NCBI RefSeq assembly: GCF_001544795.2
Contig: NZ_FCOI02000039.1
Coordinates: 1 to 57,809, forward strand
From: Caballeronia temeraria
GTDB taxonomy: Bacteria > Pseudomonadota > Gammaproteobacteria > Burkholderiales > Burkholderiaceae
Length of the DNA stretch: 57,809 nucleotides
Direction: 5' to 3'
In this document: in pieces, positions 9,058 to 16,316 of the stretch
Layout of the letters: each line of letters starts with the position of its first letter
How positions within the stretch are numbered: the first letter of the stretch is position 1
Notes under the pieces: generated by a model
The model's database searches: none
What the model was told of the DNA's origin: nothing
What the model saw: only the letters and a program-made list of their open reading frames with translations
Translations under genes and position numbers: made by a program

Positions 9058-9092
9058 GATGGGGCCTCTGTTTGCGTGAATGGGGTAATGGA

Positions 9093-9311
9093 TTAGCTGC
9101 CTTGATACAGGCTGCGCAACGCGGCGATCTCGCCATCGCGCTGCGCCTGAACAAGCTCGCGCTTCACTTCGGCGCGCGTCTTGCCGGCATACGCGTGATT
9201 CGCGGCGGCCTGTTCGGTCTGCACGTTCAGCGGGACGTTCTTCACGGCTGCATGAGCTACACCGGTCATGGTGCCGGCGACGAGAGCAAAAGCAACGATC
9301 GTGGATTTCAT
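9093..9311 (-). CDS. DUF4148 domain-containing secreted protein
   Basis: A 72-residue protein with a signal peptide (residues 1-21, 'TGVAHA' cut site). The mature C-terminal half 'KTRAEVKRELVQAQRDGE' carries the DUF4148 signature, a short helical segment seen in many copies per Burkholderiaceae genome. A Shine-Dalgarno (AGGAGAA) precedes the ATG. Function is unknown; such proteins are often stress-induced. It is the first gene downstream of the promoter module at 9434-9510. Confidence 0.8.
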   Translation of the reverse strand: MKSTIVAFALVAGTMTGVAHAAVKNVPLNVQTEQAAANHAYAGKTRAEVKRELVQAQRDGEIAALRSLYQGS

Positions 9312-9433
9312 GGTGTTTCTCCTTGAGGCAGGTGAATCTTTCGGTTGAATGAGTTACGGCACGTCGGCTTTCGCAGGTGATCGTTTTTTCGTTTCACTCG
9401 CGAGCCGTCGATGTGTGTATTTGAAGTCCCGCA

Positions 9434-9510
9434 CGTATCTGGCTTGTGTCCGCGATGCGGGCGTCATGCAATGTTTTGTATCGCGTGCGTTGCAGATACA
9501 TTGCGATACA
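9434..9510 (-). promoter_or_regulatory. Promoter/operator module copy 1 (GATACA-N4-GATACA with TGTATCGC arm)
   Basis: Listed in plus-strand order, the block holds CGTATC (9434-9439), CTTGTGTC (9443-9450), GCAATGTT (9468-9475), TGTATCGC (9477-9484), and two direct GATACA repeats with 10-bp spacing (9495-9500, 9505-9510). TGTATCGC and the last GCGATACA form an inverted pair. The same elements in the same order recur at 10152-10229. Read on the minus strand, the repeats lie upstream of a -10-like GATACG, pointing at the DUF4148 gene at 9311. Tandem 10-bp direct repeats suit an OmpR/PhoB-type response regulator, and one is encoded nearby (10417-11160). Binding is inferred. Confidence 0.6.
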
Positions 9511-9519
9511 GAAGCCCGC

Positions 9520-10047
9520 TCAACGCTCGGCCAGCAGCTTCTGGATCGCGGCCTCGGTCTGCGCGTACTCGCCCTCGCCGAAGTGCGTGTAGGCGACGCG
9601 TCCGTGCTTGTCGATCAGATAGAAGGCCGGCCAGTACTGATTGCCGTAAGCGGCCCAGGTCGCGTAACGGTTGTCCTGCGCGACGGGATACGTGATGCCG
9701 AATCGTTCGATGGCGCGCTTCACGTTGTTCGTGTCCTGTTCGAACGGAAACTCGGGCGTATGCACGCCGACCACGACGAGCCCTTTGTCCTTGTACTTCT
9801 GGTTCCACGACTTCACGGCGGGCAGCGTGTTGATGCAGTTGCCGCACGCGAAGGTCCAGAAATCGACGAGCACGACCTTGCCGCGCAACTGCGCGAGCGC
9901 GAGCGGTTCGCTGTTGTGCCAGTGGTGGATGCCGGCGAATTCCGGCGCGACGTTGTCGTTGATTTGAGCGCTGGCGGGCGCCGACGCGATGGCCGCGCAT
10001 GCGGCGATCCCGGCGCACGCGGCAGCCTTTTTAATGGCGGAGAGCAT
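9520..10047 (-). CDS. Periplasmic thioredoxin-like (TlpA/DsbE-type) protein
   Basis: A 175-residue exported protein with a signal peptide (residues 1-27, 'APASA' cut site) and a thioredoxin fold. The redox motif is CGNC (C68-C71), within 'VDFWTFACGNCINTLP', rather than the common CPxC. The cis-proline lies in 'YWPAFYLID'. The 'TFACGNCINT' form resembles the thioredoxin domain seen in DipZ-like and related peroxide or thiol-handling proteins. It probably reduces or oxidises thiols in the periplasm. The gene is divergent from the two-component system and has its own copy of the promoter module about 105 bp upstream. Substrate unknown. Confidence 0.8.
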   Translation of the reverse strand: MLSAIKKAAACAGIAACAAIASAPASAQINDNVAPEFAGIHHWHNSEPLALAQLRGKVVLVDFWTFACGNCINTLPAVKSWNQKYKDKGLVVVGVHTPEFPFEQDTNNVKRAIERFGITYPVAQDNRYATWAAYGNQYWPAFYLIDKHGRVAYTHFGEGEYAQTEAAIQKLLAER

Positions 10048-10151
10048 GACGAAGTCCTTTGAATGCGGTGAAAATCGGGGCGGCGCGATATCGGCATATC
10101 GCCCCGGCTGGCCGGCGTTTGCATCGGCATGACCGCATTGGACTGCGCGCG

Positions 10152-10229
10152 CGTATCCCGCTTGTGTCGGAAAAACGCGCGCTGCGCAATGTTATGTATC
10201 GCGCGACATGCGAGATACACTGCGATACA
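10152..10229. promoter_or_regulatory. Promoter/operator module copy 2, between the thioredoxin gene and the two-component system
   Basis: The block repeats the first module: CGTATC (10152-10157), CTTGTGTC (10161-10168), GCAATGTT (10186-10193), TGTATCGC (10195-10202), GATACA (10214-10219) and GATACA (10224-10229). The 17-bp gap between CTTGTGTC and GCAATGTT is the same in both copies, and overall length differs by 1 bp. In minus orientation it sits about 105 bp ahead of the thioredoxin-like gene. It is also about 190 bp ahead of the response-regulator gene, so it could serve autoregulation as well. Conserved spacing argues for a functional promoter, not chance. Confidence 0.6.
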
Positions 10230-10286
10230 AAACATCCGCCGAAGCGCGCTATAACGCAGTCATCGCGTCATCAGCGGGAGCTTCGA

Positions 10287-10430
10287 ATGAAACGCATGCT
10301 GGCGGTTCTCGCCTTTCTCGTCGGCGGGATCGCGACGGAAATGGCCCAGCCGGTTCAGTGTCTGCTGGTCAACCCGAACCGGGTGCAACTCAAGCGTCAA
10401 CGACAACGATCCATCGATGGAAACCACTGA
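10287..10430 (+). CDS. Possible 47-residue secreted or membrane peptide
   Basis: A short frame opens with a hydrophobic signal-like segment ('MKRMLAVLAFLVGGIATEMA') and continues to a basic tail, with one cysteine. A GGGAG-type Shine-Dalgarno (AGCGGGAG, 10273-10280) lies 6 nt before the ATG. Its last 14 bases overlap the start of the response-regulator gene in another frame. That placement would allow coupled translation or a leader-peptide role. No family is recognised, and it may be spurious. Confidence 0.4.
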   Translation: MKRMLAVLAFLVGGIATEMAQPVQCLLVNPNRVQLKRQRQRSIDGNH

Positions 10431-11160
10431 TCACGTTTTGATCGTCGACGACGATCGCGGCATCCGCGAACTGCTCGCCACGTATCTGGAAAAGAACGGC
10501 ATGCGCGTGTCGCTCGCGGCGAACGGCCGGCAGATGCGCGCCGTGCTGGAGCAGCATGGCGCGCCCGATCTGATCGTGCTCGATCTGATGCTGCCCGGCG
10601 AGGACGGCCTCGTGCTGTGCCGCGAACTGCGCGCGGGCAAATATCGCGACGTGCCCGTGCTGATGCTCACCGCGCGCAACGAGGAAGCCGACCGCATTCT
10701 CGGCCTCGAAATGGGCGCCGACGATTATCTGCCCAAGCCCTTCGCCGTGCGCGAATTGCTCGCGCGCATTCGTTCGGTTTTGCGCCGCACGCGCATGTTG
10801 CCGCCGGGGATGGAAGTCACGGAATCCTCGCAAATGCTGGGATTCGGCGACTGGCGTCTCGACACGACCGCGCGTCATCTGCTCGACGCCGAGGGCACGA
10901 TGGTCGCGCTCTCGGGCGCGGAATACCGGCTGCTGCGCGTGTTTCTCGACAATGCCCAGCGCGTGCTCACGCGCGATCAGTTGCTGAACCTCACGCAAGG
11001 CCGCCAGGCCGATGCGTTCGACCGCTCCATCGACCTGCTGGTATCGCGGCTGCGTCAGCGCCTGCGCGACACGGCCCGCGAGCCGCGCTACATCAAGACG
11101 TTGCGCAGCGAAGGCTATGTCTTCTCCGCCGAAGTCAAACCCGTCGAGTCTTCCTCATGA
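10417..11160 (+). CDS. OmpR-family response regulator
   Basis: A 247-residue two-component response regulator. The receiver domain (residues 5-120) has the acidic pair D11-D12, phospho-acceptor D56 ('VLDLMLP'), switch T85 and K107 ('LPKPF'). The winged-helix DNA-binding domain is at about 143-240, with the OmpR-type ending 'DLLVSRLRQRLRD...IKTLRSEGYVF'. Its stop overlaps the histidine-kinase start by 4 nt (ATGA), so the two are co-translated. OmpR-type proteins bind tandem direct repeats, which makes the two GATACA modules next door its likely sites. The signal is unknown; oxidative or envelope stress is suggested by the neighbours. Confidence 0.9.
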   Translation: METTDHVLIVDDDRGIRELLATYLEKNGMRVSLAANGRQMRAVLEQHGAPDLIVLDLMLPGEDGLVLCRELRAGKYRDVPVLMLTARNEEADRILGLEMGADDYLPKPFAVRELLARIRSVLRRTRMLPPGMEVTESSQMLGFGDWRLDTTARHLLDAEGTMVALSGAEYRLLRVFLDNAQRVLTRDQLLNLTQGRQADAFDRSIDLLVSRLRQRLRDTAREPRYIKTLRSEGYVFSAEVKPVESSS

Positions 11161-12488
11161 GCACGGTTTCATCAACGTCATTGCTGCACTGGCCGCGCAC
11201 GCTGTTCGCGCGGCTTGCGCTGATCCTCGTCGTCGGGCTGGCGCTCGCGCAGACGTTTTCGTTCCTTCTGACGATGCACGAGCGCGACGATTCGATGACC
11301 CACATGATGATGGGTTACGTCGAGCGCGAAGTGGCGAGTTCGGTCGCGCTGCTCGATCATCTGCCGCCGGACGAACGCGCGCAGTGGCTGCCGCGGCTCG
11401 CGCGGCGCAGCTACACGTTCATTCTCGGGCCGGGCGATGCAACCGGCGCGCCGCTCGATGCCGCGTTGTCGGAGCGCTTTGCGCATTCCATCGGCGAAGG
11501 CATCGGCAAGCGTTATCCATTGACGGTCAATGCCGTGCCCGGCGGCAAGGAACGCTTTCAGGTGCATCTGAAATTGTCGGATGGCTCGCCGCTCACCATC
11601 GACATGCGTCCGGTGGTCGGCATGCCGCTCTCCGGCTGGCTGCCGCTGGTTCTGGTGCTGCAACTGGTCGTGCTCGGCGCGTGCTGCTGGCTCGCGGTGC
11701 GCCTCGCGACCGGTCCGCTCAAGCGCCTCGCCAGCGCCGCCGACACGCTCGGCCCCGATCTCAAGGCAGAACGTCTGCCCGAATCCGGGCCGGAGGAAGT
11801 CGCGCGCGCCGCGAAGGCGTTCAACGCGATGCAGGACCGCGTCTCGATGTACATGGCGCAGCGCATGCAGATTCTCGCGGCGATCACGCACGACTTGCAG
11901 ACGCCGATCACGCGCATGCGGCTGCGTGTCGACGTGATGGACGACGAATCGACCGGCGCGAAGCTGCAGCAGGATCTGAAGGAGATGGAATCGCTCGTGA
12001 AGGAAGGCGTGACGTACGCGCGCACGCTGCACGGCACGAACGAAGCGCCGCGCCGCATCGATCCGGATGCGCTCATCGGAAGCATGGTCGACGATTATCT
12101 CGATGCCGGGCAACCGGTAACGCTGTCGGGCAGCATCGGCGGCGCGCTGATGGCCCCGCCGCAGGCATTGAAGCGCGTGGTGGGCAATCTGATCGACAAC
12201 GCGATCAAGTATGCAGGCGCGGCGGAAATCGAAGTCGCCACGCGCGACGACGGCCGCGCTGTCATCTCCGTGCTCGATCGCGGCGCGGGCATTCCGGCGG
12301 AATCGCTGGACGCGGTATTCGAGCCGTTCGTGCGGCTGGAAGAATCGCGCAACCGGCAGACGGGCGGCACGGGGCTGGGCCTCGCCATTGCTCGTCAACT
12401 CACGCTCGCGATGGACGCGTCGCTGACGCTGCATCATCGGGAAGGCGGCGGGCTGGAAGCGCGGCTCGTGCTCAAGAGAACGGCCTGA
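11157..12488 (+). CDS. Sensor histidine kinase, EnvZ-like
   Basis: A 443-residue inner-membrane kinase. Membrane helices are at about 18-38 and 160-183, bracketing a periplasmic sensor of about 120 residues. A HAMP linker follows (about 184-236). The dimerisation helix carries H245 in 'ITHDLQTPITRMRLR', an EnvZ/CpxA-type H-box. ATP-binding boxes are visible: N ('VVGNLIDNAIKYAG', 341-354), G1 ('DRGAGIP', 374-380) and G2 ('GGTGLGLA', 403-410). The ATG overlaps the regulator's stop by 4 nt. A T6 run follows the stop after a very weak GCC/GGC hairpin, a possible but poor terminator. Confidence 0.9.
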   Translation: MSTVSSTSLLHWPRTLFARLALILVVGLALAQTFSFLLTMHERDDSMTHMMMGYVEREVASSVALLDHLPPDERAQWLPRLARRSYTFILGPGDATGAPLDAALSERFAHSIGEGIGKRYPLTVNAVPGGKERFQVHLKLSDGSPLTIDMRPVVGMPLSGWLPLVLVLQLVVLGACCWLAVRLATGPLKRLASAADTLGPDLKAERLPESGPEEVARAAKAFNAMQDRVSMYMAQRMQILAAITHDLQTPITRMRLRVDVMDDESTGAKLQQDLKEMESLVKEGVTYARTLHGTNEAPRRIDPDALIGSMVDDYLDAGQPVTLSGSIGGALMAPPQALKRVVGNLIDNAIKYAGAAEIEVATRDDGRAVISVLDRGAGIPAESLDAVFEPFVRLEESRNRQTGGTGLGLAIARQLTLAMDASLTLHHREGGGLEARLVLKRTA

Positions 12489-12673
12489 GGCAGTTTTTTC
12501 CGGACCCGATCACATACGACGTCCTATATTACCGGCCTACACGTTTGCACCGGGTTGACGGCATCCGAATGCGTAGGATAACGTTTTCCAAATGTATCGC
12601 ATGTCATACGACATCGTTTCTCAAAGCCCGCTTCCCCCCATACAACCGGACAAACCGGATCAGGAGACAACCG

Positions 12674-14662
12674 ATGAAGCTCCCTCAAAACCGCTCGCGC
12701 CGTGCCTTCGTGAAGTTCGCGGGCCTTTCGGCGAGCGCCCCGCTGCTCGGCGCGATGAGCACATTCGGCGTGCTCGCGGGCTGCGGCGGTCACGACGACT
12801 CCGGCTCCGGTTCGACGACCCCGCCCACCGCGCAAGACCCGATCTGGGGCCCGTCCGGTTCGGCGACACAGATCGTGAACGCGCTGCAAAGCGTCTCGAC
12901 GTCGATGTTCCCGAGCCGCCAGTTCCTCGTCACCGATTACGGCGCGAAAACGTGCGCGGTCGTCGCGGCGGCGAATCCGTACACCGATCCGACCAAATCG
13001 CCCCTGAGCACCGGCGCGGACCAGACCAACGCGCCCGGCTCCTTCGACTCGCGCCCCGCGTTTCTGGCCGCCATCGCGGCATGCAACGCGGCGGGCGGCG
13101 GACATGTCGTCGTGCCGTCGGGAACGTGGTATTGCGCGGGGCCGATCGTGCTGCTGTCGAACGTCGACTTCCATCTGAGCGCGAACTGCACGATCTACTT
13201 CAGCCCGAATCCCGCCGACTACGCGAAGGACGGCCCGGTTGATTGCGGCGCGAACGGCAAGCTCTACTACAGCCGCTGGCAGGCGAACGACTGCCTCAAC
13301 TACGGCCCGCCGGTCTATGCGCGCAACCAGAAAAACATCGCGGTGACGGGCGAAGGCGACACGTCCGTGCTCAACGGTCAGGCGATGACGCCCTTCGCCG
13401 GCAGCGGCAACACGGCGACATGCTGGTGGACCTGGAAAGGCAATAACGGCGTCTACGGCTGCGTAAATTCGTCGACGCCGTCGCAGGCATCGAGCAACGC
13501 GAACAACGTCGATCTGAAAACCGCCGTACCCGGCATCTCCGAGGCGCTTTACGCCGAACTCACCAATCCCGCCACGCCCTGGCAGCAGGACCAGAACTAT
13601 CTGCCCGCGCTGTCGGAGGCGGGCGTCGCAATCGAGAAGCGCATCTTCGGCATCGGCCACTATCTGCGGCCTTGCATGGTGGAATTCATCGGCTGCACGA
13701 ATGTGCTGATGGAAAGCTATCGGACGAACAACACGCCGTTCTGGCAGCATCATCCGACCGATTGCCAGAACGTCGTGATGCGCGGCGTGACAGTGGACAG
13801 CATCGGCCCGAACAACGACGGCTTCGATCCCGACGGCTGCGACACCGTCCTCTGCGAGAACGTCACGTTCAACACCGGCGACGACTGCATCGCGATCAAG
13901 TCAGGCAAGGACCTCGACACGCAGTACGGCCCGGCGCAGAACCACGTCATCCAGAACTGCACGATGAACAGCGGCCACGGCGGCATCACGCTCGGCAGCG
14001 AAATGGGCGGCGGCGTGCAGAAGATCTATGCGCGCAATCTGCAGATGCTCAACAAGTTCTGGGCGACGAATTCGCTGAATATCGCGATCCGCATCAAGAC
14101 GAACATGAATCGCGGCGGCTTCGTGAAGGATTTCTACGTCGACAACGTGACGCTGCCCAACGGGGTGAGCCTCACGCCGTCCGGCTACGGCAGCAGCATG
14201 CTCGCGGGCAGCCCGATCAATTCGACGGTGCCGCTCGGCGTGGTGACGGCGACGGCGGCGAATCCGTCGGCGTCGCAGGGCGGCATCATCACGTTCGATT
14301 GCGACTATCAGCCGTCGAAGGACGCGATCCGCACGCGGCCCGCGCTCGTGCAGAACGTGAACATCTCGAACCTGAAGGCGAGCAACGTGTCGCTGAACGG
14401 CGTCAACGGATCGTGTTTTCAGGCGATCGTCGCGCAAGGCCCGGTCGCGTTCGACTACAACGGCCCCGCGCCGACGCCCGCGATTCCGGCGATCACCGGG
14501 GTCACGATCACGGATTGCGATTTCGGCACGCCGGTCGCGGCCGGTCCCGCCACGGCGACGACACCCGGACCGATCTACGCGTACAACGTGCACGACATCG
14601 TGCTCTCGAACACGCTGATCGCCGGCACGGCGATGAACAAGACGGTCAGCGACGCGCGCTGA
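12674..14662 (+). CDS. Glycoside hydrolase family 28 protein (polygalacturonase-like), Tat-exported lipoprotein
   Basis: A 662-residue secreted pectinase-like enzyme. The N-terminus has a twin-arginine motif (SRRAFVK, R9-R10), a hydrophobic core, and a lipobox LAGC at 34-37, so it is likely exported folded and lipid-anchored at C37. The GH28 catalytic signatures are all present: NNDGFDPDG (380-388), GDDC (402-405), SGHGG (433-437) and RIK (473-475). GH28 enzymes hydrolyse alpha-1,4-galacturonan or rhamnogalacturonan with three acidic residues (D382 or D385, D403, D404). A GGAG Shine-Dalgarno (12663-12666) sets the start. It is longer than typical secreted polygalacturonases, with an insert-rich region at 200-330. 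It suggests contact with plant material. The 3' end overlaps the convergent glycosyltransferase by 17 bp. Confidence 0.88.
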   Translation: MKLPQNRSRRAFVKFAGLSASAPLLGAMSTFGVLAGCGGHDDSGSGSTTPPTAQDPIWGPSGSATQIVNALQSVSTSMFPSRQFLVTDYGAKTCAVVAAANPYTDPTKSPLSTGADQTNAPGSFDSRPAFLAAIAACNAAGGGHVVVPSGTWYCAGPIVLLSNVDFHLSANCTIYFSPNPADYAKDGPVDCGANGKLYYSRWQANDCLNYGPPVYARNQKNIAVTGEGDTSVLNGQAMTPFAGSGNTATCWWTWKGNNGVYGCVNSSTPSQASSNANNVDLKTAVPGISEALYAELTNPATPWQQDQNYLPALSEAGVAIEKRIFGIGHYLRPCMVEFIGCTNVLMESYRTNNTPFWQHHPTDCQNVVMRGVTVDSIGPNNDGFDPDGCDTVLCENVTFNTGDDCIAIKSGKDLDTQYGPAQNHVIQNCTMNSGHGGITLGSEMGGGVQKIYARNLQMLNKFWATNSLNIAIRIKTNMNRGGFVKDFYVDNVTLPNGVSLTPSGYGSSMLAGSPINSTVPLGVVTATAANPSASQGGIITFDCDYQPSKDAIRTRPALVQNVNISNLKASNVSLNGVNGSCFQAIVAQGPVAFDYNGPAPTPAIPAITGVTITDCDFGTPVAAGPATATTPGPIYAYNVHDIVLSNTLIAGTAMNKTVSDAR

Positions 14663-15416
14663 GCCGGCGCCACGCGAGCAACGGCAGGCGCAGCACGAAG
14701 CCCAGAAAAAGCCGCGCGTGCATCCACGTCAGCAACGCATTGTCGCGGCCATAGTGAAAATGCGAGACGCCGCCCTCTTCCGGCGTGAAATACCGGACGG
14801 GCGCGTCGAGGTTGACCGGACGCACGCCGCGCCAGCACAGGCGCACCACCGCTTCGGGATCGAAGTCGAAGCGGCGCATGAACGTCTGCGAATGCATCAG
14901 CGCGGCGAGCGGCGCGATCGGATAGACGCGAAAGCCGTACAGCGAATCGCCGATGCCCATCCACAGCGTTTCGAGATTCGCCCAGCCATTCGAGATGCGC
15001 CGTCCCTGCACGCGCAATTGCGGCGCGCTCGCATCGAACTTCGGGCGGCCGAGGATCATCGCGTCGGGCGCGTTCATCGACGTTTCCATGAACGTGCGGA
15101 TCAGCGCCACGGGATGCTGACCGTCCGAATCCATCGTGAGGGCGTGCGTGAAGCCGAGCTTCGCGGCTTCGTCGATGCCCGCAAGAATCGCCGCGCCCTT
15201 GCCGCGATTCTCCGGCAGCACGATCACGCGCAGTCCGGCATCGGCTTCGGCCATTTTTTGAAGGCGTTCGGCGCTGCCGTCCGTGCTGCCGTCGACGACC
15301 ACCCAGACCGGATTCCACTGCTCGCGCGCACTGCGCACCGTTTCATCGACCTTCTCGCCGGGGTTGTAGCTCGGAATAAGGACGAGATGCGTGGACGATG
15401 CGCGTGTCGAAGGCAT
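14646..15416 (-). CDS. Family 2 glycosyltransferase (aryl-polyene cluster)
   Basis: A 256-residue GT-A glycosyltransferase of the dolichol-phosphate-mannose-synthase-like kind. The opening 'HLVLIPSYNPG' and 'VVVDGSTDGS' form the nucleotide-binding fold, and D96-S-D98 ('TMDSDGQHP') is the metal-binding DxD. There are no membrane spans except a hydrophobic patch near the C-terminus. It is the last gene of the minus-strand half of the aryl-polyene operon, 63 bp after the acyltransferase. In such clusters this enzyme is thought to add a sugar to the lipid anchor of the pigment. Acceptor and donor are unknown. Its 3' end overlaps the GH28 gene. Confidence 0.8.
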   Translation of the reverse strand: MPSTRASSTHLVLIPSYNPGEKVDETVRSAREQWNPVWVVVDGSTDGSAERLQKMAEADAGLRVIVLPENRGKGAAILAGIDEAAKLGFTHALTMDSDGQHPVALIRTFMETSMNAPDAMILGRPKFDASAPQLRVQGRRISNGWANLETLWMGIGDSLYGFRVYPIAPLAALMHSQTFMRRFDFDPEAVVRLCWRGVRPVNLDAPVRYFTPEEGGVSHFHYGRDNALLTWMHARLFLGFVLRLPLLAWRRLSARR

Positions 15417-15479
15417 TGAAGAGAAATAAAAAGCGGAATGAGTTGCGACGAATTTTAACGTCTGCCGATGCCGGCGCTT

Positions 15480-16289
15480 TCAGTCGCACGGACGATGCGT
15501 AGCGAGCTCGCCCGCATAGAAGCGCTGCAATTCGCCGATAAACGCCTGCAACGCGGCGTGATCGCGCCCCGGCGGCGCGAAGCGGCGGCCGAGCGTCACG
15601 CGGTAGGTGATGGGCAGCGCGGGCTTCCTGAAGATTTGCCAGCCCTTGCCGAGAAAGCCCGAATCCGTCTCGATGATGAGCGTCTGCACGGGCACCTGCG
15701 CACGCGCCGCGATCAGCGCGATGCCGCCCTTCAGCGGATTCACCGACGTGTTGTCGGTGCGCGTGCCTTCGGGAAAGAGCAGGAGCGGACTGCCGCGATG
15801 CAGTTCGGCGACGGCGGCGCGAATCAGCCCGACGGACGTGTCATTGACGATATAGCCCGCGAGCAACGCGCCCGGCCCGAGGAACACGTTGCCGGCGACA
15901 TCGCCCTTCATGACGCAGCATGTGCCGGGCACGCGCGACGCGATCAGCAGCGCATCGAGCAGGCACGGATGGTTCGGCGCGAGGATCATCGCCGGTTGGC
16001 CCGCGAGCGCGTCGAGTCCGGAGAGATCGAAGCGGCAAGCGCCGAGCGTGCGCAGCAGCGCGAAGTAGCCATGCCACACGCGCTGCACGACGGTGCGTCC
16101 GACGCGCCGCCCCGCATCGACGCTCAACACGCGCCGCAGCATCCACGCGAACGGAAACCACGCGAGACACACGAGCGCCAGCACGACGAGCGCGAAATAG
16201 AACGCCGCGCATTGCCACGCGGATTCGAGCGCGCCCGCAAGCGATATTTTCTCGCCCGCGCCGCCGAGCTTTCGATGCGCGTCACTCAT
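15480..16289 (-). CDS. Lysophospholipid acyltransferase (PlsC-like), aryl-polyene cluster
   Basis: A 269-residue membrane-associated acyltransferase. A membrane helix lies at about 30-50. The HX4D active-site motif is H107-D112 ('PNHPCLLD') and the glycerolipid-binding EGTR box is E174-R177. These are diagnostic for the 1-acylglycerol-phosphate acyltransferase (PlsC) superfamily. In aryl-polyene clusters this enzyme probably joins the polyene acyl chain to a glycerol or sugar lipid. It is separated by 27 bp from the flavoprotein gene upstream and runs in the same operon. Confidence 0.85.
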   Translation of the reverse strand: MSDAHRKLGGAGEKISLAGALESAWQCAAFYFALVVLALVCLAWFPFAWMLRRVLSVDAGRRVGRTVVQRVWHGYFALLRTLGACRFDLSGLDALAGQPAMILAPNHPCLLDALLIASRVPGTCCVMKGDVAGNVFLGPGALLAGYIVNDTSVGLIRAAVAELHRGSPLLLFPEGTRTDNTSVNPLKGGIALIAARAQVPVQTLIIETDSGFLGKGWQIFRKPALPITYRVTLGRRFAPPGRDHAALQAFIGELQRFYAGELATHRPCD

Positions 16290-16316
16290 CGCTCGCGACC
16301 TGATCGGGCAGCATCA

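Noticed and set aside
12489..12510. T6 run after the histidine kinase as an intrinsic terminator
   Set aside because: The preceding hairpin has only a 3-bp GCC/GGC stem, too weak to call.
12592..12612. Partial match to the GATACA promoter module before the GH28 gene (TGTATCGC followed by CATACGACAT)
   Set aside because: Only the TGTATCGC arm agrees. The paired GATACA repeats and the CTTGTGTC/GCAATGTT elements are missing, so I do not count it as a third copy.
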